Below are positions 17,808 to 25,057 of a stretch of 64,000 nt of DNA, piece by piece. Origin of the DNA: Algoriphagus sanaruensis. Its GTDB lineage: Bacteria > Bacteroidota > Bacteroidia > Cytophagales > Cyclobacteriaceae. The notes below the pieces were generated by a model, which ran no database searches, was not told the DNA's origin, and saw only the letters and a program-made list of their open reading frames with translations. Within the stretch, counting starts at the first letter, position 1. Each line of letters starts with the position of its first letter. Position numbers and translations under genes: made by a program. Location: positions 868,001 through 932,000 of the forward strand of contig NZ_CP012836.1 of assembly GCF_001593605.1 (NCBI RefSeq), read 5' to 3'.

Positions 17808-17990
17808 ATGAATAAGGAAAATAAACGGTTCAAAAAATCATTGGGGAGCTATACACTCAGAGAATTGGAGGAAAGGGGTTTGATTGAACCCAACCTCCAT
17901 TTGAGTGATGGAAATTACATCGGTGGTCTTACTTCCCCTAAATCCAATGAGTATTGGAAATCTCTTCCTTCGGTAAAAATCAAAAAGTAA
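17808..17990 (+). CDS. small hypothetical protein
   Basis: 60 aa (MNKENKRFKKSLGSYTLREL...; GNYIGGLTSPKSNEYWKSLP). Basic, soluble, not recognised. Its 3' end overlaps the convergent small serine recombinase by 11 bases. About 150 bases before it carry no gene. Confidence 0.5.
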   Translation: MNKENKRFKKSLGSYTLRELEERGLIEPNLHLSDGNYIGGLTSPKSNEYWKSLPSVKIKK

Positions 17991-18597
17991 GGGATAGGGA
18001 TTTTTTCACTTTAGTAACGGTGGATGGTGAAACTGATAATCTTCCACAGATATCTCTAACCGATTTACCCTTTTCCAAAAGGGATTGAATTTGTTTAACC
18101 TTCGGTTTCTGAAGGAACGATTGGAGATTCTCATTACTTCCAACCTTTCTACCCAACTTACCTCCATTGATTACATACATCTTCCTTCCACTTTCGGTTC
18201 TCTCTCTGATTTGTTCTCTTTCCAATTCATAAAGTGAACTCATCACTGAAGTAATCAGATTCCAAATTGGATTCTTCTTTCCATCAATATGTGATTGAAG
18301 ATTACCCATACCTCTCACTACCACATTCACACCCATTTCTTCCAACCATTGGAGATTGGTAAGAACATCTACAGTATTTCTACCCAACCTCGATAATTCT
18401 TCCACCACCACAGTTTCCACTTCACCTTTTTGAATAAGTTCCACTAATACTTTTCCTTTTTCCCTTTCCTTAAATGGAACTTTACCACTTACCCCTTTAT
18501 CAAAGAGGGTTAATTCATACTTCTCCGAATCCAACTTATATCTCTCCCCACTCTGATTGATGGTGGAGGTTCGGTTGTACTTCACTTTCATACCCAT
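17980..18597 (-). CDS. small serine recombinase (resolvase/invertase family)
   Basis: 205 aa. The catalytic serine is Ser11 in YNRTSTINQ, aligned with Ser10 of gamma-delta resolvase. Next come DKGVSGKVPFKER, VVVEELSRLGRNTVDVL and the long helix E region (YELEREQIRERTESGRKMY), then a C-terminal HTH (KSVRDICGRLSVSPSTVTKVKK). Length and domain order match resolvases/invertases. It may resolve multimers, invert a segment or be a second mobility enzyme; no paired inversion sites were seen. It is the only recombinase here on the minus strand. Confidence 0.88.
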   Translation of the reverse strand: MGMKVKYNRTSTINQSGERYKLDSEKYELTLFDKGVSGKVPFKEREKGKVLVELIQKGEVETVVVEELSRLGRNTVDVLTNLQWLEEMGVNVVVRGMGNLQSHIDGKKNPIWNLITSVMSSLYELEREQIRERTESGRKMYVINGGKLGRKVGSNENLQSFLQKPKVKQIQSLLEKGKSVRDICGRLSVSPSTVTKVKKSLSLTF

Positions 18598-18952
18598 AGT
18601 GTTTCTGTTTTTCTTTCAGATTTAATTTAACCAAAATGGGGATGATTTCCAACTAGAAAATTAGCGAAGATGTTATCATTTTTATTGTGAATTATTGGGT
18701 AACGAAGAAGGAATCATCAAATGGCACCTACTTTACCTATTTCTTTTGGGAAAACCGATTCGCAGAATTTACTTTCGTTTCAGATTGAAAAATTCTCAAA
18801 GAGAAGGTGACTTTGATTTTTGTTGGTGAGGGGAGGAATTGGGTGAAATTCCTCCTCATTTTTTTTTCTTACTTCCAAAGAGAGGTGGTTTTTAGACCTT
18901 TTGAATTAGTGAATTTTCTGACCTATTTTGAATCAAAGAAAAACAATCAGAT
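18598..18952. other. 355-base region without a confident gene
   Basis: It contains the divergent upstream regions of the small recombinase and the MORN protein. A 29-codon frame at 18721-18810 (starting MAPTLPISFGKT) is preceded by AAGGAA about 8 bases upstream and followed by a terminator at 18832-18867. A tiny plus-strand transcript ending there is possible, but coding evidence is weak. Confidence 0.5.
18832..18867 (+). terminator. intrinsic terminator in the element
   Basis: GGAGGAATT, a 6-base loop, AATTCCTCC, then TCATTTTTTTTT. Its strand implies a plus-strand transcript ending here although no confident gene precedes it. Confidence 0.75.
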
Positions 18953-20482
18953 ATGAAAAAGATAAACACATTCGGAATAGGTTCATTTACAACCCTATTG
19001 ATTTTGGTTGTTATGGGAATTCCACTTTGGGTTTATTTTTTTGGTGATGGGAGTTTACCTTCAATTAAGTATCTGTTTTTCTCCTTCATCCTTTTTGGGG
19101 TAATTCTCCTATTGATTATTTCAAACCTTAAACTTATAGCAGATTTTTACAATTCTTTATCCGATGTGGATATTAAACCTACTTCACCAAAGGAAAAGAA
19201 AACTGAGGAGGGAATTAAGGATGGACTTTTTGAGGAATTCTATCCTAATGGGAATTTGAAATTTTTAGGAAACTATTTTGATGGAAAAAGAGAGGGTGAA
19301 TGGAAAGAATATTTTGATAATGGAATTCTGAGGGAAAAAGGAAATTACTCTAAGGGAAAGAAAGATGGGGTTTTTCAGATTTTTGAAATTGGAGGAGAAA
19401 AAGTTGGAGAATTAGTTTTTAAAAATGGTGTATTAAAGGAAAGTAACCAATTCAAAAACAACCTCCTTCACGGAATCCAAAAGTACTATGATAATGATGG
19501 AATTTTACTTAGAACCTTAACCTGTGAAGATGGGGAAATCATTGATGGGTTATGGGAATCATACTATGAATATGGTCAATTAAAGAAAAAGGGAAATTAT
19601 CAAAATGGAAAAAGGGAGGGTCTTTGGGAATCCTACCACCAAAATGGTCAATTGAGAGATAAAGGAAATTATCTCAACGATAAAAGAGATGGATTGTGGG
19701 AATCCTACCACCAAAATGGTCAATTGAGAGATAAAGGAAATTATCTCAACGATAAAAGAGATGGATTGTGGGAATACTACCACGAAAATGGTCAATTAGA
19801 GGAAAGAGGAAATTATCTTAATGGATTGAGGAATGGTTATTTTGAATCCTATAATCAAAACGGACAATTGAGAGAAAGAGGGAGTTATATCGACAGTAAA
19901 AAGGCGGATGGATTATGGGAATCATACGATGAAAATGGTCACATATCCGAAAAGGGAAATTATCAAAATGGAAAAAGGGAAGGTCTTTGGGAATCCTATC
20001 ACCGTAAAGGTCAGTTATACCAAAAACGAAATTATCATAATGGATTGGAAGAAGGTCTTTGGGAATCCTATTTCGAAAATAGTCACATATCCGAAAAGGG
20101 AAATTATCAAAATGGAAAAAGGGAAGGTCTTTGGGAATCCTACAACTATTTAGGTCAGTTATATGGAAAAGGAAATTATCTCAACAATGGAAAGGAGGGT
20201 ATTTGGGAATATTTTGATAATGAAAAGGGTTTAGTTAGAACCGTAATCTATAAAAATGGAAGTGTAATTGATGGACTTTGGAAATCCACTGACGATGAAT
20301 TCGATTTTGGATATGAAACTGGAAATTATGTTAATGGATTGAGGGAAGGTCTTTGGGAATCCTACAACCATTTAGGTCAGTTAGTTGAGACAAAAAATTA
20401 TCATAAAGGGAAAATTCAATGGTCAATAAATTATTTTTTCTCACGGATTAAGCAAAAAATCACCTCCATATTTTCGTCTTAG
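18953..20482 (+). CDS. two-TM MORN-repeat (YwqK-like) protein
   Basis: 509 aa. Two N-terminal membrane spans (about residues 13-32 and 41-63) anchor a long array of roughly 23-24-residue repeats with the pattern WESYxxNGQLxxKGNYxNGKREGL, at least ten copies. This is the MORN variant of YwqK-family proteins. Two adjacent copies are identical at DNA level, so the array has been copied recently. The repeats should face the cytoplasm or periplasm depending on topology, which is unclear. Known MORN proteins bind lipids or proteins; the role here is unknown. Own terminator at 20500-20530. Confidence 0.85.
   Translation: MKKINTFGIGSFTTLLILVVMGIPLWVYFFGDGSLPSIKYLFFSFILFGVILLLIISNLKLIADFYNSLSDVDIKPTSPKEKKTEEGIKDGLFEEFYPNGNLKFLGNYFDGKREGEWKEYFDNGILREKGNYSKGKKDGVFQIFEIGGEKVGELVFKNGVLKESNQFKNNLLHGIQKYYDNDGILLRTLTCEDGEIIDGLWESYYEYGQLKKKGNYQNGKREGLWESYHQNGQLRDKGNYLNDKRDGLWESYHQNGQLRDKGNYLNDKRDGLWEYYHENGQLEERGNYLNGLRNGYFESYNQNGQLRERGSYIDSKKADGLWESYDENGHISEKGNYQNGKREGLWESYHRKGQLYQKRNYHNGLEEGLWESYFENSHISEKGNYQNGKREGLWESYNYLGQLYGKGNYLNNGKEGIWEYFDNEKGLVRTVIYKNGSVIDGLWKSTDDEFDFGYETGNYVNGLREGLWESYNHLGQLVETKNYHKGKIQWSINYFFSRIKQKITSIFSS
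19557..20370 (+). repeat. MORN-coding tandem repeat array, 72-bp exact units inside
   Basis: Units start GGGAATCCTAC at 19626 and 19698, with a diverged third copy at 19770; the period is 72 bases (24 codons). A second longer-range identity links about 19940-20000 with 20083-20140. Confidence 0.85.
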
Positions 20483-20499
20483 GAAAAGGAAAATGAATG

Positions 20500-20530
20500 A
20501 AAAACCACCTCTTTTTGGGAGGTGGTTTTT
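20500..20530 (+). terminator. intrinsic terminator after the MORN gene
   Basis: AAAACCACCTC, a 7-base loop, GAGGTGGTTTTT, about 18 bases after the stop codon. Confidence 0.85.
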
Positions 20531-20663
20531 CATTTTAGGGGAGTCCATTCATACCCCTTTCATTTTTTCTGAATTGATATTAAAAAATATGTGTCATTTT
20601 TCATCACCCAATTTTACTCAGTTACATATTTCACTTATGGGGTAATAGAAATACCTTCATTCA

Positions 20664-20849
20664 GTGTCAAACGAATTAAGAATCAGAATCACCCATTTTC
20701 TACTTCTTATCAATTTATTCGGTTGTAACCTTCTGAATACTGAAAAAACTATCATTGATGATGGTGAGGGAATCCGATTCACCTTCGATGATGGATTGAA
20801 TGATGACCCACGTTTCAGATTACCAAAAGATGAAAATGGGTTCTATTAA
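20664..20849 (+). pseudogene. 5' part of an interrupted lipoprotein gene
   Basis: 61 codons from a GTG. A lipoprotein signal (HFLLLINLFGC, lipobox LFGC) is followed by a short exported region ending DENGFY and a TAA. The next three bases are an ATG in the same frame, and the protein continues (20850-21302) with no gap. The simplest reading is one lipoprotein gene split by a nonsense codon; termination-reinitiation at TAAATG is the alternative. Function unknown. Confidence 0.6.
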
Positions 20850-21302
20850 ATGAATTTGACCAAAAGTGGTCAAAATCCTCAACGGATTTCTGTCAGATTA
20901 TTAAGGGGAGATGAGGTAGTTGAGACAAAATCAATGGGTAGAAGGAGTTATATCTATTGGAGTAATAATCTCTATTGGTGGTTGAGAGAAGGAGATACGG
21001 TTGCAAACATCACCAAAACCTACTTTAATCCATTTACGGGAGAAATCCAATACGTAAATCTTCCTCCTTTGATAAATTGGAAAGATGTTATTGTACCTAC
21101 CATCAATTCGGTATCAATTACAAACGATGTAACTGGAAGAGGAAGTACAGTGATTGGTCCAATTGGAGAAATGAAGGGAGATACGATGACAGTTTATGTA
21201 AAATATTCCCACGTAATCAGTAAGTGGACGGAGGGTTCATCTTTCTTCACACCATTAGGAGAAAAAGAAATAATTGATTCAATAAAAATAATACTTAAAT
21301 AA
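20850..21302 (+). CDS. 3' part of the interrupted lipoprotein gene, or separate ORF
   Basis: 150 aa, in the same frame as 20664-20849 and starting right after its stop. There is no signal peptide of its own, which fits a body domain separated from its export signal. Recognisable text includes SNNLYWWLREGDTVANITKTYFNPFTG and LPPLINWKDVIVPTINS, which looks like a conserved secreted domain. As a separate product it would stay in the cytoplasm. Confidence 0.6.
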   Translation: MNLTKSGQNPQRISVRLLRGDEVVETKSMGRRSYIYWSNNLYWWLREGDTVANITKTYFNPFTGEIQYVNLPPLINWKDVIVPTINSVSITNDVTGRGSTVIGPIGEMKGDTMTVYVKYSHVISKWTEGSSFFTPLGEKEIIDSIKIILK

Positions 21303-21308
21303 AACGTT

Positions 21309-21803
21309 ATGAAAAAAAGTTATTCATTAATACTATTGTTAGGAATGATAGTATTGTCTACTTCTTGTACAGATTATGAGAAAACAATATCCACTGATGA
21401 TTTAACAAAGGGGAGTTGGTATATGGAGAATTCTGAATTAGAAAAAAGATTAGATAATTATATGGAATCAAGAGGAATGTATGATAATGTTTATAGAGAA
21501 TTGCAATTTATTGGGGATGGAAAGTCTGGTTCCGTAAATTATTATGAAACAGTTAGTGGAAATCAAAGTTGTCGTTCAGAAGGTAGGTACCTAGCAGATG
21601 CTAGTAGTGGGACTTTAAAAATTACTATTTCTGGTTTAGAAAATTCTTATTGTTCTTACGTAAAAGAACTAAATGGAGAATATAAATACAAATATATGTT
21701 AATGGGTGATATAGACCCAAAATATAATGAACTTTATTCTGGTAAAAAAACCTTAACCATCTCTAAAGGAGGACAAATATTATTTCAGAAAGATAAAAAA
21801 TAA
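21309..21803 (+). CDS. small lipoprotein
   Basis: 164 aa with a clear lipoprotein signal (MKKSYSLILLLGMIVLSTSC). The mature part, starting near CTDYEKTISTDDLTKGSWY, resembles small lipocalin-like domains that test for solute or measure envelope state, but is not recognised. It lies 6 bases after the previous gene, so co-transcription is likely. Confidence 0.7.
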   Translation: MKKSYSLILLLGMIVLSTSCTDYEKTISTDDLTKGSWYMENSELEKRLDNYMESRGMYDNVYRELQFIGDGKSGSVNYYETVSGNQSCRSEGRYLADASSGTLKITISGLENSYCSYVKELNGEYKYKYMLMGDIDPKYNELYSGKKTLTISKGGQILFQKDKK

Positions 21804-21810
21804 AATTATT

Positions 21811-22098
21811 ATGAAAAAATCAATTAAAAATTGTTCCTTTTTTATTTTGTTATGTTGTTTTATTTTTTCCTGTGGAAAAAATTCAAACAATAATACTACA
21901 ACAAATAGTTCATCAGACCCTTGTGAAGATATGAGGAGTTATAATGCTGGTGTTCAATATGGAAAAGACGATAAAGGTGGTTCTAGGATTTCTGGACTCC
22001 CAACCTCTACTTGTGAAGGAATACTTAATTATTATGACGATAACTATAATAAGGATTGTTTTTGCAAAGGGTTTTATAAAGGTCAATCTGAAGGTTAA
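21811..22098 (+). CDS. small cysteine-containing lipoprotein (paralogue 1)
   Basis: 95 aa. Signal SFFILLCCFIFSC with lipobox, an Asn/Ser/Thr linker, then a small domain with PCEDMRSYNAGVQYG and DCFCKGFYKG. It shares PC(E/D)DM..SYN.GV and DC(F/Y)CKG with 22401-22664, so the two are paralogues. Four cysteines in the mature domain suggest disulfides. Lies 7 bases after the previous gene. Confidence 0.68.
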   Translation: MKKSIKNCSFFILLCCFIFSCGKNSNNNTTTNSSSDPCEDMRSYNAGVQYGKDDKGGSRISGLPTSTCEGILNYYDDNYNKDCFCKGFYKGQSEG

Positions 22099-22112
22099 TT
22101 TATTGAAAAAGT

Positions 22113-22373
22113 ATGAATGTGAATATTAAATGTATCAAATGTAATGAGATTCTTACTTTTGCTACGATGACAAAGCAATCAATGAAACAAAGTGTAAAAC
22201 AATCTTTTGATTGGAAAGTAATGCTCGGATTAAAGAAAATAGAGTGGGTTCCAACCTGTGAACAATGTAATTCTAGTGGGAAAGAAAATTTTTGTTGTCC
22301 TGAATGTGGGAGTAGTCAAATTTGGACAGAGGATATATTGAAAACAGGAAATTTGATTCATAAATGTAAATAA
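22113..22373 (+). CDS. zinc-ribbon protein
   Basis: 86 aa, cytoplasmic by sequence. Cysteine pairs CIKC, CEQC, CPEC and a final HKCK suggest two zinc ribbons separated by a Met/Gln/Lys-rich helix. It sits between the two paralogous lipoproteins on the same strand. Function unknown. Confidence 0.62.
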   Translation: MNVNIKCIKCNEILTFATMTKQSMKQSVKQSFDWKVMLGLKKIEWVPTCEQCNSSGKENFCCPECGSSQIWTEDILKTGNLIHKCK

Positions 22374-22400
22374 TTAAATTTAATAAAATATAAAAATGTT

Positions 22401-22664
22401 ATGAGAAGAATATTAGTTATTATTTTGATTTCCATGTTTGTTTATTCATGTGGAGGTAATAGTTCAAAGGAAAGTAGTGAAACTTACCAAGAGTCTTCCA
22501 GCCCCTGTGATGATATGGTTTCATACAATAGAGGGGTAAATACTGGTAGAGCAAATAAAAATCTTTGGGCTGATTGTAATTATTTTTGGGAACTCGATAA
22601 TGATGGAAATATGTCCAAAGATTGTTATTGCAAAGGATATGAAACAATTAAAAAAGAGTTATAA
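22401..22664 (+). CDS. small cysteine-containing lipoprotein (paralogue 2)
   Basis: 87 aa. Signal ILVIILISMFVYSC, a Ser/Glu-rich linker, then PCDDMVSYNRGVNTG and DCYCKGYE, matching 21811-22098. Same strand and spacing as the rest of the small-lipoprotein cluster. Likely surface- or periplasm-exposed; function unknown. Confidence 0.68.
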   Translation: MRRILVIILISMFVYSCGGNSSKESSETYQESSSPCDDMVSYNRGVNTGRANKNLWADCNYFWELDNDGNMSKDCYCKGYETIKKEL

Positions 22665-22726
22665 ATTCATCTAATTTTCATCTGTTAACAAATTACATTA
22701 ATTAATTTTTTTATAATTTGACTTTA

Positions 22727-22771
22727 TGTAACGGATTGACTAATTTTTAACAAATTAGTCAATCCGTTACA
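22727..22771. repeat. perfect 20-bp inverted repeat with 5-base loop
   Basis: TGTAACGGATTGACTAATTT at 22727-22746 is exactly reversed at 22752-22771, around TTAAC. It lies between convergent genes. The stem is AT-rich and no U-run follows, so it is not a typical terminator. Confidence 0.75.
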
Positions 22772-22807
22772 TTTATTATCCCAATTTTACTGCTCAATTT
22801 TCTCTTT

Positions 22808-23116
22808 TTAAATTCGAATGAGTTCATCAAAACATACCCCTTCAAATGAATCCAATACTTCACCTAATTTGGTGAGGATATGAACCCTATAATAATCATC
22901 CCAACCCAACGTAATCAGTACCCATCCACAATGGTGATGTCCGTTCACTTTTAACATCAATCCCTTTCCTTCTACATCAAAGATTCTTTCAACTCCCCAA
23001 CTGAGAAAAATGGATGGATTACTCTTCAGAATGGAGAGAGTTTCATTTGAATCAAACTTATCCATTACCAATTTCATCACACTTTCCTTCAACATAAGTT
23101 TCTGTTTCATAATCAT
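22808..23116 (-). CDS. hypothetical protein
   Basis: 102 aa; ATG at 23116 or 23110. The segment KGLMLKVNGHHHCGWVLITLGWDDYYRVH looks like a small beta-rich domain with a His/Cys cluster. No signal peptide. Convergent with the lipoprotein cluster and divergent from the coiled-coil gene. Not recognised. Confidence 0.6.
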   Translation of the reverse strand: MIMKQKLMLKESVMKLVMDKFDSNETLSILKSNPSIFLSWGVERIFDVEGKGLMLKVNGHHHCGWVLITLGWDDYYRVHILTKLGEVLDSFEGVCFDELIRI

Positions 23117-23240
23117 TTAACACATTTCGTTTTACTCTTTAATTTACGATTAAAGAGGCTGAATATCAAGTAATTACAATCCATTTCTCTTCTTTTCTAC
23201 TTTCTGATATTTATATGAGTAATCATTAAAGTGGAATAGA

Positions 23241-23777
23241 ATGAAAAGAACAGAATTGAAGGAATTAATCAGAGAGATACTTCTCTCCGAATTCCAAAGG
23301 AATAAAGATGTTGAATCCAAAATCAATGAATTTGGAGAACTCAACGATGAAATTGATAGAGTAAAAAACCAATTGGAAGGACTAAGAAAAAGATACTCTC
23401 AGTTGGAGGATGAATTAAGACCGATATTGGAGAACCTCTATCAGTTCAATCAAAAATCGGTTCAAACCGAACGGTATTTGGTATCCATTAAACGGATGGG
23501 ATATGAGAAAACCAATTACCGATATAAGGAGGTATTTGAGGAGAGTTTGGATAAAGTGAATAAGAATACGAGGATGATATTGGAGAACCTCTTAGAATCA
23601 ACCAAAACACTCTCAAAGGTGGTTTCTTCTATTGGAGTTCAATCCATTGGAGAAAACTTCTTCAGAAATATGGTTCAAAAAATCAAAGGGGTATTCCAAA
23701 TGATTTTCCCTCAACTCAAATCCACTCAAACTGAAATGGATAACCTTCAGAGGATATCCAAAATGATGATGAAATAA
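23241..23777 (+). CDS. coiled-coil hypothetical protein
   Basis: 178 aa. A basic N-terminus (MKRTELKELIREILLSEF) leads into a strong coiled coil at about residues 23-75 (heptads of L/I in NDEIDRVKNQLEGLRKRYSQLEDEL), then a helical C-terminal half. The opening resembles leader segments seen in some phage proteins, but no phage genes are nearby. Function unknown. Followed by a terminator. Confidence 0.65.
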   Translation: MKRTELKELIREILLSEFQRNKDVESKINEFGELNDEIDRVKNQLEGLRKRYSQLEDELRPILENLYQFNQKSVQTERYLVSIKRMGYEKTNYRYKEVFEESLDKVNKNTRMILENLLESTKTLSKVVSSIGVQSIGENFFRNMVQKIKGVFQMIFPQLKSTQTEMDNLQRISKMMMK

Positions 23778-23802
23778 CTTTCCACTTTTCCATATATACT
23801 TT

Positions 23803-23835
23803 GAACCCCATCCAAATCGGTTGGGGTTCTTTTTT
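23803..23835 (+). terminator. intrinsic terminator, copy 1
   Basis: GAACCCCA (23803-23810), then TGGGGTTC (23822-23829) and TTTTTT. Part of a 48-bp sequence duplicated at 24875-24922. Confidence 0.8.
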
Positions 23836-23861
23836 GGAGGAGGTTTTTTGTAATTGAGAGA
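23814..23861. repeat. 48-bp intergenic direct repeat, copy 1
   Basis: Matches 24875-24922 in 46 of 48 positions. It spans the right arm of a terminator and about 25 bases beyond, and brackets the BspA-like gene. Confidence 0.8.
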
Positions 23862-23983
23862 ATCTGATTATGAAAAGTGAAATTGAGGATTCTTGAAATC
23901 TCGGTAATGAAAAAGGAAATGAGAAGATTTTTGAGAAGAATCCATTTCAGATTAAATTCCTGTATTTAAAGGATAGATAAACA

Positions 23984-24835
23984 ATGGATGATAAAAACAA
24001 CCCAAATTCTGGAAATCCCAGAATTTTCATAGATACCAATGGAATAACAGTCAAATGTGAAAACTGTGTGGTTGGATACAAAGAAATTCTCAACGGAATT
24101 GAGTATGAGGTTGTGGATAATGATTTGATTAGGAAAAGGAGAGATGAGGGAGTCGATATGACTAAACTCTGTACTTCTTTAGTTACTGATATGAGTTGGT
24201 TGTTCTTTTTTTCTGTATTCAATTATCCAGAAAATGATTGGGATTTTGAAAATCTTATGAGGTGGATGGACACAATTCCCGAATTCAATCAATCTATAGG
24301 GAACTGGGACGTAAGTAATGTCACGAAAATGACCAGTATGTTTAAAGGTTCCTCTTTCAATCAACCAGTTGAGAACTGGGATGTAAGTAAGGTTATCAAT
24401 ATGAGTGGTATGTTTGAAGATTCTTCGTTTAATCAATCCATTGGAAAATGGGATGTAAGTAATGTTACCGATATGAGTGGTATGTTCTCAGGTTCCTTTT
24501 TTAATCAATCTATTGGAAAATGGGATGTAAGTAATGTGATTTATATGACTCGGATGTTCAATGGTTCCCCTTTCAATCAACCTATTGAAACTTGGAATGT
24601 AAGCAAGGTCACTGATATGAGTTTAATGTTCGAAGGGTCCAAATTCAACCAACCCATTGGAAATTGGGATGTAGGTTTGGTTACAGATATGAGTTTAATG
24701 TTTGAAGATTCCAAATTCAATCAGAATATCTCTAAATGGTGTGTATCTAAAATTCCAACTGAACCAATCGGTTTCTCAAAAAATTCTCCTCTAACTGAAC
24801 AAAACAAACCCCAATGGGGAACTTGTCCTGAATAA
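23984..24835 (+). CDS. BspA-like leucine-rich/DUF285 repeat protein
   Basis: 283 aa. After an N-terminal region (GITVKCENCVVGYKEILNGIEYE) come about seven repeats of roughly 24-25 residues with the pattern FNQ.IG.WDVS.VTDMS.MF, the DUF285/BspA-like signature. These form an extended solenoid typical of surface proteins, but no signal peptide is visible, so export is uncertain. Bracketed by the duplicated 48-bp intergenic sequence. No partner is obvious. Confidence 0.82.
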   Translation: MDDKNNPNSGNPRIFIDTNGITVKCENCVVGYKEILNGIEYEVVDNDLIRKRRDEGVDMTKLCTSLVTDMSWLFFFSVFNYPENDWDFENLMRWMDTIPEFNQSIGNWDVSNVTKMTSMFKGSSFNQPVENWDVSKVINMSGMFEDSSFNQSIGKWDVSNVTDMSGMFSGSFFNQSIGKWDVSNVIYMTRMFNGSPFNQPIETWNVSKVTDMSLMFEGSKFNQPIGNWDVGLVTDMSLMFEDSKFNQNISKWCVSKIPTEPIGFSKNSPLTEQNKPQWGTCPE

Positions 24836-24861
24836 TTACTTTTCAAATTCCGAAAAAAAAT

Positions 24862-24896
24862 GAACCCCAATCTTAAATCGGTTGGGGTTCATTTTT
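24862..24896 (+). terminator. intrinsic terminator, copy 2
   Basis: GAACCCCAA (24862-24870) pairs with TTGGGGTTC (24882-24890), then ATTTTT. Follows the BspA-like gene. Confidence 0.8.
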
Positions 24897-24922
24897 GGAG
24901 GAGGTTTTTTGTAACTGAGAGA
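24875..24922. repeat. 48-bp intergenic direct repeat, copy 2
   Basis: 46 of 48 positions match 23814-23861. The remaining bases up to 25057 hold no gene and carry the upstream region of the large recombinase. Confidence 0.8.
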
Positions 24923-25057
24923 TTTGGATTTTGCGAAATGAGTAAGAAGGTGGTTTTTATATCGGAGATAAAATTTTTCTCGTATGGAAAAAATTTCCAT
25001 CTGACTTAAAAGATTCTCAATTAAATTGAGTAAGAATAATCACCAAATCATTTTGCT

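Noticed and set aside
18721..18810. 29-codon ORF before the terminator at 18832
   Set aside because: Too short and without similarity; mentioned under the region entry but not called a gene.
19557..20370. Regular repeats that could suggest a CRISPR array
   Set aside because: Repeats of 72 bases encode in-frame MORN repeats and have no unique spacers; no Cas genes are present.
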